Below, in pieces: positions 10,106 through 21,261 of a stretch of DNA of 61,898 nucleotides (its first letter is position 1; each line of letters opens with the position of its first letter). The stretch spans positions 1 to 61,898 of the forward strand of contig NZ_JAQISW010000011.1 of NCBI RefSeq assembly GCF_028618435.1. Direction: 5' to 3'. Position numbers and translations under genes: made by a program. Source of the stretch: Bartonella sp. MM73XJBT.G. Its GTDB lineage: Bacteria > Pseudomonadota > Alphaproteobacteria > Rhizobiales > Rhizobiaceae. The notes below the pieces were generated by a model, which was given only the letters and a program-made list of their open reading frames with translations, was not told the origin of the DNA and searched no databases.

Positions 10106-10219
10106 ATGGGGGAGATCATACAATATGTGTTGTGTAGAGGACTCCTTGAGAGTCTTTTTTTATGGGCTCCGTTAGGGGCTTTTTTATTGTCCTATCAAGT
10201 AGGTGAGTGGGAAAAATGA
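10106..10219 (+). CDS. Putative leader peptide of ilvI (37 codons, Leu-rich)
   Basis: A short frame runs from an ATG at 10106 to a TGA at 10217-10219 that overlaps the ilvI ATG (ATGA). It encodes 8 Leu, 2 Ile and 2 Val in 37 residues, with clusters GLLES and GAFLLS. Two terminator-like hairpins lie inside it (10138-10161 and 10164-10185). A short branched-chain-rich frame with hairpins and T-runs before an ilv synthase gene fits ribosome-mediated attenuation, but no clear Shine-Dalgarno precedes it. The frame could also be chance, with the hairpins simply ending miaA transcription. I infer the role; only the frame, overlap and hairpins are seen. Confidence 0.4.
   Translation: MGEIIQYVLCRGLLESLFLWAPLGAFLLSYQVGEWEK
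10138..10161 (+). terminator. Terminator or attenuator hairpin 1 before ilvI
   Basis: Stem AGGACTC (10138-10144) pairs with GAGTCTT (10150-10156) around a five-base loop with one G-T wobble. Seven T residues (10155-10161) follow. It may end miaA transcription or control ilvI. Confidence 0.65.
10164..10185 (+). terminator. Terminator or attenuator hairpin 2 before ilvI
   Basis: GGCTCC (10165-10170), tetraloop GTTA, then GGGGCT (10175-10180), pairing with two G-T wobbles and followed by a T-run. It sits 30 bases upstream of the ilvI start, directly after hairpin 1. Confidence 0.5.
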
Positions 10220-12018
10220 CAAATGATCCAAGACAGCAAGAGAGTGTAGATGGAAAAGTAATGTCGGGGGCTGAAATAGTGGTTCAAGCTCTTATAGATC
10301 AAGGGGTTAAACATATTTTTGGTTACCCTGGTGGGGCTGTTCTTCCTATTTTTGACGTTCTTTATCATCAAGATACACTCCAGCATATTTTGGTACGTCA
10401 TGAACAAGCAGCGGGGCATGCCGCTGAAGGCTATGCACGCAGTACTGGAAAGGTCGGTGTTATGCTGGTGACTTCTGGTCCAGGGGCAACGAATGCTGTG
10501 ACACCTTTGCAAGATGCACTCATGGATTCTATTCCTCTTGTTTGTTTTTCTGGTCAGGTAGCGACAACGCTGATTGGAACAAATGCTTTTCAAGAGGCTG
10601 ATACGGTTGGAATTACAAAGCCTTGTACGAAGCGTAATTGGTTGGTTAAAAATGTCAATGATCTTGCAGATATTATTCATGAAGCTTTTTCTTTTGCACG
10701 TTCGGGACGCCCAGGACCGGTTTTGATTGATATTCCTAAGGATGTTCAGTTTGCTTCAGGATTTTATAGGGCGCCTCAAGTCCAAGAATCTTTACATTCT
10801 TCTCTACCGCTGAAAGGGAATAATCGTGATGCCATCAAATCGGCTGTTTCTCTTTTAGTTGAGGCAAAACGCCCTGTTATTTATTCTGGTGGTGGTGTTA
10901 TTTCATCGGGGGGGGAGGCTATCCAGCTTTTGCGTAATTTGGTTCAATGGGGAGATTTTCCAATTACTTCAACCTTAATGGGACTTGGTGCGTATCCTGC
11001 TTCTCATAAAAATTGGCTTGGAATGCTGGGAATGCATGGAACCTATGAGGCGAATATGGCTATGCATGATTGTGATGTCATGTTGGCTGTTGGTGCGCGG
11101 TTTGATGATCGTATCACGGGGCGATTGGATGCATTTGCACCTCATGCACGTATTATTCATATTGATATTGATCCTTCTTCAGTCAATAAAATCGTCAAAG
11201 CAGAAGTTCCACTGATTGGCGATGTGGAGCATATTTTGACAGATATAATGCAACATTTGCATAGAGATCAATTAAAGTTTGATCAAGAAAGTCGAAAAAT
11301 ATGGTGGATGCAAATTAATCGCTGGAGAGCTCGTAATTCATTGACATATATGAAAAAAAAAGATGTTATCATGCCCCAATATGCTCTTGAACGGCTTTAT
11401 GCACTGACCAAAGAGGGGGATACTTATGTGACGACGGATGTCGGACAGCATCAGATGTGGGCAGCACAATATTATCATTTTGATGAACCAAAACATTGGA
11501 TGACTTCTGGTGGTCTTGGAACGATGGGGTATGGTCTTCCTGCGGCTATCGGTGTTCAAATAGCACATCCTAATGCGCTTGTTTTATGTATTTCTGGTGA
11601 TGCCTCCATTCAAATGAATATTCAAGAGCTTGCAACAGCTATTCAGCATGACACACCTGTAAAAATTTTTATTTTAAATAATCAATATATGGGGATGGTT
11701 CGCCAATGGCAGCAATTGCTGCATGGTAATCGTCTTTCTCATTCTTATACGGAATCGATGCCTGACTTTGTAAAATTGGCACAAGCTTATGGAGCGGTGG
11801 GAATTTATTGTTCAAAACCCGATGAACTTGATGATAAAATTCAGCAAATGATTGATTGTGATAAGCCAGTTCTTTTTGATTGTCGTGTTTATCATTTAGA
11901 AAACTGTTTTCCTATGATCCCATCGGGATGTGCCCATAATGAGATGTTATTACCCGATGAGGCAAGCGAGGAAGCTGTTGCAAATGCTGTTTCTTCTGAG
12001 GGAAAGATTCTTGTATAA
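10216..12018 (+). CDS. ilvI: Acetolactate synthase, large (catalytic) subunit
   Basis: ThDP-dependent enzyme that condenses pyruvate units (or pyruvate with 2-oxobutyrate) in Val/Leu/Ile synthesis. The 600-aa product has the N-terminal ThDP-binding domain (GYPGGAVLPIFD, catalytic Glu in VRHEQAAGHAAEGYAR) and the central domain. The C-terminal ThDP motif GDASIQMNIQELATA ends with NNQYMGMVRQWQ. I choose the ATG at 10216 (AGGTGAG upstream) over the GTG at 10207. Rhizobiales usually place the small regulatory subunit (ilvH/ilvN) directly downstream. Here the next 660 bases are gene-free and an accessory islet follows; ilvC is 8 kb away. Confidence 0.95.
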   Translation: MTNDPRQQESVDGKVMSGAEIVVQALIDQGVKHIFGYPGGAVLPIFDVLYHQDTLQHILVRHEQAAGHAAEGYARSTGKVGVMLVTSGPGATNAVTPLQDALMDSIPLVCFSGQVATTLIGTNAFQEADTVGITKPCTKRNWLVKNVNDLADIIHEAFSFARSGRPGPVLIDIPKDVQFASGFYRAPQVQESLHSSLPLKGNNRDAIKSAVSLLVEAKRPVIYSGGGVISSGGEAIQLLRNLVQWGDFPITSTLMGLGAYPASHKNWLGMLGMHGTYEANMAMHDCDVMLAVGARFDDRITGRLDAFAPHARIIHIDIDPSSVNKIVKAEVPLIGDVEHILTDIMQHLHRDQLKFDQESRKIWWMQINRWRARNSLTYMKKKDVIMPQYALERLYALTKEGDTYVTTDVGQHQMWAAQYYHFDEPKHWMTSGGLGTMGYGLPAAIGVQIAHPNALVLCISGDASIQMNIQELATAIQHDTPVKIFILNNQYMGMVRQWQQLLHGNRLSHSYTESMPDFVKLAQAYGAVGIYCSKPDELDDKIQQMIDCDKPVLFDCRVYHLENCFPMIPSGCAHNEMLLPDEASEEAVANAVSSEGKILV

Positions 12019-12679
12019 AATGAATATGTTAACAAAATAGTAAAGGATAATGATGAAGTCTTTGGAGTCTTCATCTCTGTCTCTTCTTTGTGGAGAGTTC
12101 CTATTATCCTTAGAGCTCATTTTATGATTTTCATTTTTTGTTTAAAGACATGGGGTGTATTATTATTTGCTCATCTAAAAAATATTATAAGTCGTGTGCC
12201 CAACTATGTTTGAATTTATTTGTACGCGATGTTTATTTTTTAATTCATATGTTCACATTAATAGCTATTTCGTTGCATTATTTTAGATAATACATTGCAT
12301 TATCTGTTATAAATTAATTATGTTATCTCAATATATGAAAGATTCCATCGTGCAAGAAAAAAAGCTGCCGTGCTTGAAAGGTGCAACTATGCAAACCGTC
12401 ATACTTGTGAAAACAATAGAAAAGTTTGTCACTATGTTTTGGTTTTGCATTATGAAATTACTCCAAATCACTCTTTTAAGGGCTTGATAGGATAATCACC
12501 CTAGCGGCTTGGAAGGAAAGGCAAAAATAACAAAGATCAAATGCAGTCATAGAAAATTAATTGACCACTATAGCTTATAATCAGGTAGTAACCTCACTTG
12601 ATTATGCAGGAGAAATCTATACATATGAGATGTATCGTCAATAATATATAATACTCACCATCATATCATTATCAGGACA
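12019..12679. other. Gene-free stretch after ilvI
   Basis: About 660 bases without a recognisable gene. I looked for an ACT-domain small subunit of acetolactate synthase and saw neither an intact nor a clearly decayed copy. A weak hairpin (GATGAAG at 12052-12058 with CTTCATC at 12069-12075) lies 33 bases past ilvI but lacks a T-run. Confidence 0.55.
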
Positions 12680-13683
12680 TTAGCATTGAAAATCAAAGAC
12701 TCTTTCTTTTATTTGTTCTACATATCGATGATTCCATAAGTCTGCAGACACAAATACTCTTTGAATCCACCGCATTGGATTTTTATAACGATCAAATGAT
12801 CCAGAAAATTTATCTCTAGAGTGTAGAGCCATTCTGTTATCAATGTATAATAATCTTCCTGGTTGTACATCAATTCCAAAAGATACAGCCTTAATAGCTT
12901 CATAAAAATGATCTAAAGCGTCCTTGGCTTTTTTTGGACTGTGGTTCTAACATGCCCGGATAAAAAACAGCGCTGATATCTGGGAATTCACCGTCCCCTT
13001 GAACGAGGGGCACTTTACTTGTAGAGGTTACCCCATTTTTTCTCCATCTCATAGGGAACATTAATTATATATAAATTATCCCTTAAACTCCTCAAATCCT
13101 CTTCACTTAAAAGTTTTAAAGCTAGACGTGCATCAGATATTCTCGTTAACGGGCCATCAACATCATTGCGAACACCAGTTAAAAGTATCCCTTTAGGAGA
13201 TAAATTTAAACCTTTTATAAATTTTAGTGCAGCATTTTCTCTATGAAAATCTCACTCAACTTCAGATCCTAATCCTGTATAATCTTTTTTATTATCCTCT
13301 AAAGGAACCAGGTTATTTACTATATGTTTGCCTTCAAACTTAATTGAATAAGGCTCTCCGATCAATAAAGAAAACATCATAATTAAATTTTCGCTCATAT
13401 AGCTACTTTTACAAGACGCATCTAAATTATAAGGATTAGGTGACGTATTAATTTTTCTATCAATAGGAAGGTTTTCAAAGACTAAATATGGTCTAGGGGT
13501 AATAGACATCTTTTGGTTCATAAGAATTGCCAAGATTCTATGGGGTAGCAGCGAAAATGCTATTTTTTTTAGCTTAACCGAATATTCAATACCACCGTAT
13601 GGATCATAAATAATATGGTCTAAAGCCTCCCAAAGATTGTCTCTTTCGACATTGCTCAACTCAAAAGTATTTTCATTTATCAT
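12680..13683 (-). pseudogene. Broken Fe(II)/2-oxoglutarate oxygenase, TauD/AsnO-like
   Basis: A reading of about 334 codons on the minus strand, matching the size of L-asparagine-oxygenase/clavaminate-synthase-like enzymes. The start (ATG 13683) has GGAGG 8 bases upstream. The N-terminal part is open to residue 143, ending GLGSEVE, where TGA (13252-13254) interrupts. The same frame resumes with DFHRENA (an iron-ligand His/Asp region) and RISDARLALKLL. Two frameshifts follow, each corrected by removing one A: an A6 run (13036-13041) and an A7 run (12929-12935). The repaired tail reads KKAKDALDHFYEAI, DVQPGRLLYIDNRMALHSR (third iron-ligand His) and RWIQRVFVSADLW. The substrate is unknown. It is the last gene of the minus-strand islet. 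Confidence 0.8.
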
Positions 13684-13710
13684 TATAGTTTCCTCCCCAA
13701 TTATATTCCC

Positions 13711-14919
13711 CTACTTTTTTATTAAGAAAAGTGAAAAAACAATCATTAAAATTAAAATCAACCATGTTAGTAAATAAGTGTCTGTAAAATCTTGGATTAA
13801 TCCAAATAATGGTGGAGCAGCAATAATTGCGATTTGATTGACAGACATTGCTAATCCCAGAGAAAAGCCAACGCTTTCTTTCGGCGAGGAGTCTACAATA
13901 TAAGCAACCCAAGGGCCATACCATCCTAATCCAAAAAAACCTAACCAAGCAGATAAAAGAGTTAAATAAATTATGGATCCGCTCAAGCTCAAAATTAATA
14001 TTAAAAATCCCAAAACGACTGCAATCATGCAAAACAAGACAGGAAAAAATCGTCCTTTTTTACAATGATCACTCCACGCTGCTAAAATAATTCTTCCTAA
14101 GGCACCAGAAGCCTGTGAAACAAAAAACAAATAAGTACTTTTATCTAGAGGCAGGTGATAGATTCTATAAAAATAAACAGTTATAAAAATGGTTAAAACA
14201 TATTGGACGATCACAAGTGAAACGCCTGAAAAAATAATATTCTTCATATGCGGCGCAGCCAACATCGCAAGACGAGACCTTACATTTGCATAGAACGAAA
14301 CTTTTGCCTTGCTTTTTGGAACGATAGCGACAACTTTTGCGGGTGCGTGATAAAAGATAATAAAGATACATCCCCCTAAAAAAGAAACGATGGCACCGAC
14401 CAAAAACGCACCTTGTATGCCATAGACAAGCGCACTCGCAGGAAGAACCATCCCAGCTAATGCCCCACCTAATGGTAGTCCCGCCTGCCTTATTCCCATT
14501 GCAAATCCGCGTTGCGATTGTGGAAACCATGCAGAAACAGATTTAGCGCCACTAGGTTGAGCAGAACTATAAAATCCCCCTACAATGAGCAAACAAACCA
14601 AAAGGAAAATATAGTTATCTGCGATTGCTCCCAACAAAAGAGCGACAGAAACGCCGAGTGCGCCAACGCCAACAATATAGCGCTCGTTAAACTTGTCTAG
14701 TAATTCGCCAGCTATAAGTAAGCCAATAATAGGTAGGAATTGCGCTGCTGAAGACAGCAAACCTATTTGAGAGTCACTCAGCGAGAAATCCTTCTTAAAA
14801 AATTCAGCTAAAGGACCAATCCCTTGAACAAAGAAGCAGGCTGATGCTTGAGAGATAGTGGCAACAAGCAATACAATCCATCGATAATAATTTTTTTCTA
14901 TAAATTGATGATTGCTCAC
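13711..14919 (-). CDS. MFS transporter of unknown substrate
   Basis: Inner-membrane carrier of 402 aa with about 12 hydrophobic segments. The segment GELLDKFNERYIVGVG after helix 2 is the family A-type loop, and SAWFPQSQRGFAMGIRQAG is typical of carriers near the NNP/organic-anion groups. The GTG start at 14919 is supported by AGGGGG 4-5 bases upstream. It lies between the 2-hydroxyacid dehydrogenase (upstream) and the broken oxygenase (27 bases downstream), all on the same strand, so it probably serves the same small molecule. It is not close to the MHS carriers at the left edge. Import or export cannot be told from the sequence. Confidence 0.88.
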   Translation of the reverse strand: MSNHQFIEKNYYRWIVLLVATISQASACFFVQGIGPLAEFFKKDFSLSDSQIGLLSSAAQFLPIIGLLIAGELLDKFNERYIVGVGALGVSVALLLGAIADNYIFLLVCLLIVGGFYSSAQPSGAKSVSAWFPQSQRGFAMGIRQAGLPLGGALAGMVLPASALVYGIQGAFLVGAIVSFLGGCIFIIFYHAPAKVVAIVPKSKAKVSFYANVRSRLAMLAAPHMKNIIFSGVSLVIVQYVLTIFITVYFYRIYHLPLDKSTYLFFVSQASGALGRIILAAWSDHCKKGRFFPVLFCMIAVVLGFLILILSLSGSIIYLTLLSAWLGFFGLGWYGPWVAYIVDSSPKESVGFSLGLAMSVNQIAIIAAPPLFGLIQDFTDTYLLTWLILILMIVFSLFLIKK

Positions 14920-15131
14920 TCAGCCCCCTACAATGAGAGGATATTGGTAGTCTTTTTAATAATGATTGCAACAATAAATGAGGTATTTTATGCGGATGAC
15001 ATAAAAATTTGTTAATATGATTGGTATTAATATACAAGCTAAGGAATATGCTTCATTTAAGGAAATAAGCTATTATGTGTCGTGCAAATTTGATACGCTA
15101 GCGATATAAGATAAATTTTACAAACATTAGC

Positions 15132-16067
15132 TCAGCCGGCATTAAGCGTCTTCATAAAAGACGCTATATTTTGGAAAGCTTTTTCCATATAATTCTCAAA
15201 GCTTTCTTCAGTCACATAGCCCAGATGTGGTGTGCAAAGAACTCTCTCTGATTGCAATAATTTGCTCTCATATACTGGCTCGCTGTCATAAACATCCAGT
15301 GCAAAGTAAGTTGAATTTTCCAAACTTAGTATTTTTTCTATTGCCCCTTTTTCAACCAAAGCTGAACGCGCCGTGTTGACAAAAAGAGCATGGGGTTTCA
15401 TACTCAACAGATCATCTAGTTGAATGATTTCTCTGGTTTTATCGCTTAAACGTAAATGTACAGATATAATGTCAGGACGTGTAAAAAAATCATTTTTTGA
15501 ATGCGTAAAATAATAACCTAAATTTTTTGCTTCTTGTGTTGAACGCTCGCTCCCATAAACCAAAATGGACATGCCAAAAGCTTGAGCATATTGAGCAACC
15601 TTTTTCCCAATACGCCCAAACCCGAATATTCCAAGAGTAGCCCCTTTCATTTGGTTGCCAAATGTTGTTTGCCATCGTCCTTTTTTCATATCAGACACAG
15701 ATTTACAGAATTTTCTCCGCGCAGACATCATTAAGAGCCAGGCAAATTCAGCAGCAGAAGTTGGATCTCCACCACCATCTAATATTTCAATTCCTAAGTC
15801 TCTACAAGCTTCTATGTCAATATGTGAACCTATAGGGCCTGTTTGGCAGATTAATTTTAAATTTGGCAGTTTCAGGAGAAGATTTCTATCAACTATAGTC
15901 CGCTCTCTGATTAAGATAAGAATATCTATCTCTTTGAGCTTATCTTCTAAATCACATTCTTGAGCTAAATTATTTATAACCAGCACTTCATGCGATTTCA
16001 TTAATTTTTTAATAGACTGTAATGTTAGGGTGGCTTTTTGATAGTCATCTGGAATTAATATTTTCAA
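15132..16067 (-). CDS. D-isomer-specific 2-hydroxyacid dehydrogenase family protein
   Basis: NAD(P)-dependent oxidoreductase of 311 aa resembling the SerA/glyoxylate-reductase superfamily. The Rossmann motif is GIFGFGRIGKKVA (about residues 145-157). The catalytic set is visible: Arg in VNTARSALVEKGAI, Glu in DVYDSEPV, and His in CTPHLGYVTEE. It lacks the C-terminal ACT domain of long SerA enzymes. The only workable start is TTG at 16067, backed by GGGGGA 6-7 bases upstream. It heads a minus-strand cluster with the MFS carrier (212 bases downstream) and the broken oxygenase. The substrate is unknown. A second, decayed member of the family lies at 26791-27577. Confidence 0.9.
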   Translation of the reverse strand: MKILIPDDYQKATLTLQSIKKLMKSHEVLVINNLAQECDLEDKLKEIDILILIRERTIVDRNLLLKLPNLKLICQTGPIGSHIDIEACRDLGIEILDGGGDPTSAAEFAWLLMMSARRKFCKSVSDMKKGRWQTTFGNQMKGATLGIFGFGRIGKKVAQYAQAFGMSILVYGSERSTQEAKNLGYYFTHSKNDFFTRPDIISVHLRLSDKTREIIQLDDLLSMKPHALFVNTARSALVEKGAIEKILSLENSTYFALDVYDSEPVYESKLLQSERVLCTPHLGYVTEESFENYMEKAFQNIASFMKTLNAG

Positions 16068-16283
16068 TTTAAATCCCCCGTTTTATTCATCAATATTTGA
16101 GCCATTATTTCATTTCTAAAACAACCAAAAAGCAATCTCACTGCTGATTTTTTGACATAACGCCAAGCCTATTAACAAATTATACACCTTGATTTCATTG
16201 TATTTCTAGCAATAAGAATAGTATTAATCAGTTAGTCTTTATAAACTTTAACACATTGCGACAAAAAGAAAAAGTTTGATTGA

Positions 16284-16492
16284 GTAAATGGAGAATTGCG
16301 CTTTTCTCATATTCTCGGGGACAAACCTGAAGTGCTACGCTGGACATGAAACCATGTCCCAGTTTCCTTATAATAGACTAGCAAGAAGGTCATACTTACG
16401 AACCAGATTTTATTGTCGAAACAGAAAAAGCTCCATATTTGTGCGAGATAAAGCGTGCTTCATATAAGCGTGATGTCTCTCTTTGTCGTTGA
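16284..16492 (+). pseudogene. Remnant of a type III restriction enzyme (Res) nuclease domain
   Basis: In one frame, interrupted by stops, the sequence reads ELRFSHILGDKPEVLRW, a stop, KPCPSF, another stop, then HTYEPDFIVETEKAPYLCEI followed by KRAS. PD-FIVET-EIK matches the PD-(D/E)xK nuclease signature near the C-terminus of type III Res subunits, where YEPDFVVET is typical. Only about 70 codons survive. No helicase part and no Mod methyltransferase is seen nearby, so it cannot be active. It marks the right border of the accessory islet. Confidence 0.6.
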
Positions 16493-17107
16493 GATATAAC
16501 TTATTTGTAGCATGAAGAGTCAATTTATTAAAATCATGATAAGAGGGAGATAGGAACTTTATAGCTGTATCATCATAGGATTAATTAGGCTTGTTGAGAG
16601 CTATTTCTCTTTCTGCCAAAAGGTTCTTGATATATTTCATTATTATTTCGTAAGAGTGGATGTACTTTATTTTTATGTGCAAGAAAGCCGATTGATTGTG
16701 TAAAATAGTATTCATAAAATTACATTATTTTTATCTTGTTAAGGATATTTTTTCTAGCAAGGGTTTTGCAATTGCAATGCTCTTTTTCTCATTCTAAATT
16801 TTGGTTAGAAAAAGTGTATAGAGGTGTTATTTTAAATTTAAGATATGCATATTCCATTGTTGGTGTTACTGTTGTAAAAAATGATATTTTATTTGATAAG
16901 TATAAGGTGTTACAAAGAAGATCGATGTATAGATAAAATTTAGATTGCTACAATATCTTGAAAAAGCAATGGGTAAATAATTGATAATTGTGCTACGAAA
17001 GTTGTTAGATGGGCGTGTGTCAGCAATTCTTAATAAAAAAGTTTTTCTTGATAGTCGTTTTTTTTCAAAATACTGCTCTTTTTATGCAAATCTTATGTTG
17101 GTAAGCT
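16493..17107. other. Gene-free stretch before the RecD-like helicase
   Basis: About 600 AT-rich bases with no supported gene. A 66-codon frame at 16736-16936 starts at TTG without a Shine-Dalgarno and resembles nothing known, so I do not call it. Confidence 0.55.
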
Positions 17108-18229
17108 ATGCAGTTTTCACGGGAACAGGATAATGCATTGAAGGCTGTTGGTGCGTGGTTGAAGGAAGGGCGTTCTCCACTTTTTCGCCTCTTTGGCTAT
17201 GCGGGGACAGGCAAGACGACACTTGCGCGCTATTTTGCTGAAACAGTTGATGGTTCTGTCCAATTTGCTGCTTTTACAGGAAAAGCGGCACAGGTTTTGC
17301 GTTCTAAAGGTGCAAGCAATGCTTGTACTATTCATTCGTTGATCTATTGTCCGCGTGGAGAAGAAGAAGTTTCTGACGAAGTAACAGGGAAAAAGTCTAT
17401 TGCACCGACATTTGCACTCAATCGGAAAAGTGCTGCTGCGCAAGCTGCGCTTATCATTGTTGATGAGTGTTCGATGGTGGACGAACAATTGGCACGTGAT
17501 TTAATGAGCTTTCGAACACCTATTCTTGTTCTGGGTGATCCAGGCCAATTGCCTCCTATCTCAGGAGGGGGCTTTTTTTCTAATGGTGAGCCGGATTTTC
17601 TTCTTTCAGAAATTCATCGGCAAGCACGTGATAATCCGATTGTCCGTTTGGCTATGGATGTGCGTGAAGGACGTGATATTACTTATGGTGATTATGGAGC
17701 AGCGCGCGTTATTACACGCAAAGAAGTGAATCAACAATTGGTGTTGGAAGCTGATCAGGTGTTGGTAGGAATTAACCGAACACGCCATCTTTATAATAAG
17801 CGTTTGCGTGCGCTGAAGGGATTTACATCAGATTATCCTCAAGCAGGAGATAAGCTTGTTTGTTTGCGCAATGATCCTCCTAAAGGCTTGTTGAATGGTT
17901 CTTTATGGAAAGTGATGACTTCGCAGAAGGAAACTGTTAAGCCAAGTATGAGCCTTCTTATTAAACCAGAAGAAAGCGAGCGTGGGGTAGCGAAAATTAA
18001 GCTTTTAAAAGCAGTGTTTGAAAATCCTGATCATGAGATTTCGTGGGCGTTAAAAAAGAGATATGATGATTTTGATTATGGATATGCATTAACTGTTCAT
18101 AAAGCACAAGGATCTCAATGGGATAATGTTGTTTTGTTTGATGAGAGTTTTGCATTTCGCGATATGTATGCGCGGTGGCTCTATACAGGAATTACGCGTG
18201 CGGCAGAGCGTTTAACAATTGTTCGCTAG
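17108..18229 (+). CDS. RecD-like superfamily 1 DNA helicase
   Basis: Short ATP-dependent helicase of 373 aa. Walker A is GYAGTGKTT (about residue 34), followed by FTGKAAQVLRSKG (motif Ia). Walker B is IIVDECSMVD, motif III is LGDPGQLPP, and SEIHRQ and the C-terminal YALTVHKAQGSQWDNV and LYTGITRAAERLTIV are the UvrD_C_2-type motifs V-VI. It resembles the RecD2/TraA-like family but lacks their long N-terminal extension, as in the alphaproteobacterial short form. The cellular role is not established; DNA repair is likely. The ATG at 17108 has no strong Shine-Dalgarno. It is followed by pdxJ on the same strand. Confidence 0.9.
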   Translation: MQFSREQDNALKAVGAWLKEGRSPLFRLFGYAGTGKTTLARYFAETVDGSVQFAAFTGKAAQVLRSKGASNACTIHSLIYCPRGEEEVSDEVTGKKSIAPTFALNRKSAAAQAALIIVDECSMVDEQLARDLMSFRTPILVLGDPGQLPPISGGGFFSNGEPDFLLSEIHRQARDNPIVRLAMDVREGRDITYGDYGAARVITRKEVNQQLVLEADQVLVGINRTRHLYNKRLRALKGFTSDYPQAGDKLVCLRNDPPKGLLNGSLWKVMTSQKETVKPSMSLLIKPEESERGVAKIKLLKAVFENPDHEISWALKKRYDDFDYGYALTVHKAQGSQWDNVVLFDESFAFRDMYARWLYTGITRAAERLTIVR

Positions 18230-18307
18230 ATAAAGAATTTTATTTTCTGGAATTATAGGGCTGAGGGTCTTTTTTCTGTCTTTAAGTATAGAAATAGAGG
18301 AGTGTGT

Positions 18308-19042
18308 ATGGCAATCAAACTTTCTGTTAATCTTAATGCTATTGCTGTTTTGCGCAATCGGCGTAATCTTCCTTGGCCAAATGTCAACAATATTGGGCAT
18401 ATAGCACTTACAGCTGGTGCTGCGGGTTTGACAGTTCATCCACGTCCTGATGAAAGACATATTCGTTTTGCTGATCTACCAGATATACATGGTTTAATTC
18501 ACAGCATGTTTCCTCGTGCTGAATTTAATATTGAAGGTTATCCAAGCGAGACGTTTTTGGATAGAGCAGAAAATTATGCTGATCAGATTACTCTTGTACC
18601 TGATGATCCAGCACAATCAACTTCTGATCATGGTTGGGATTTTGCGCGTCATGCAGAATTTTTAGCACCTATTATTCAACGCTTGAAAGCAAGAAAAATT
18701 CGGGTATCACTGTTTGCTGATCCTATTGTTGATGGTCTTGATATTGCTAAAGAGATTGGTGCTGATCGCGTGGAATTTTATACTGGACCTTATGGGGGAG
18801 CATTTAACGATAAGACAAAACAGGAACAAGAACTTAATAAGCTTGTTTTAGCAGCAAGAAAAGCTCAAGAGCTGAAGCTTGGTGTTAATGCAGGGCATGA
18901 TCTGACAATGACAAATCTCCCTGCTCTTGTTCATCATATTCCTTGGCTTGATGAAGTTTCTATTGGGCATGGGCTTATTGCTGATGCGTTAGAGTATGGA
19001 ATGCATAACACTGTTCAACGTTTCATTCGGCTATTGGGGTGA
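18308..19042 (+). CDS. pdxJ: Pyridoxine 5'-phosphate synthase
   Basis: Closes the ring of pyridoxine phosphate from 1-deoxyxylulose 5-phosphate and 3-amino-2-oxopropyl phosphate in DXP-dependent vitamin B6 synthesis. The TIM-barrel product has 244 aa. It shows [16 protein letters not shown] at the N-terminus, [12 protein letters not shown] (phosphate and catalytic residues), [12 protein letters not shown], and the C-terminal [13 protein letters not shown] and [13 protein letters not shown], with the conserved histidines in place. The ATG at 18308 sits 6 bases after AGAGGAG; the in-frame GTG at 18302 is less likely. B6 is the cofactor of threonine dehydratase (41679) among others. Confidence 0.95.
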   Translation: MAIKLSVNLNAIAVLRNRRNLPWPNVNNIGHIALTAGAAGLTVHPRPDERHIRFADLPDIHGLIHSMFPRAEFNIEGYPSETFLDRAENYADQITLVPDDPAQSTSDHGWDFARHAEFLAPIIQRLKARKIRVSLFADPIVDGLDIAKEIGADRVEFYTGPYGGAFNDKTKQEQELNKLVLAARKAQELKLGVNAGHDLTMTNLPALVHHIPWLDEVSIGHGLIADALEYGMHNTVQRFIRLLG

Positions 19043-21142
<2,100 letters not shown>

Positions 21143-21185
21143 AGTCTCTCCAGAGATATTTTTATCATTTTAATAGATAAATACC

Positions 21186-21215
21186 CAAAAAGGGTAACTT
21201 AGGTTACCCTTTTTT
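21186..21215. terminator. Bidirectional terminator between ilvC and the permease
   Basis: GGGTAAC (21192-21198), loop TTAG, GTTACCC (21203-21209), with an A-run on the left and six T on the right. It serves ilvC on the plus strand and the converging permease gene on the minus strand. It is nearly the same as the terminator at 23318-23341. Confidence 0.9.
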
Positions 21216-21261
21216 GATGTGTTTCTTGCACATAGGCTTTACTTTTTAGGAGCTTTATTTT

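Noticed and set aside
12718..12903. A 61-codon minus-strand frame
   Set aside because: It is out of frame with the oxygenase tail read through the same bases; the other frame gives a clear family match (LLYIDNRMALHSR), so this is a shadow.
15132..16067. Calling this gene serA (phosphoglycerate dehydrogenase)
   Set aside because: It has the fold and catalytic residues of the superfamily but no ACT domain and an accessory context, so the substrate cannot be assumed.
16736..16936. A 66-codon plus-strand frame
   Set aside because: Starts at TTG without a ribosome site and resembles no family.
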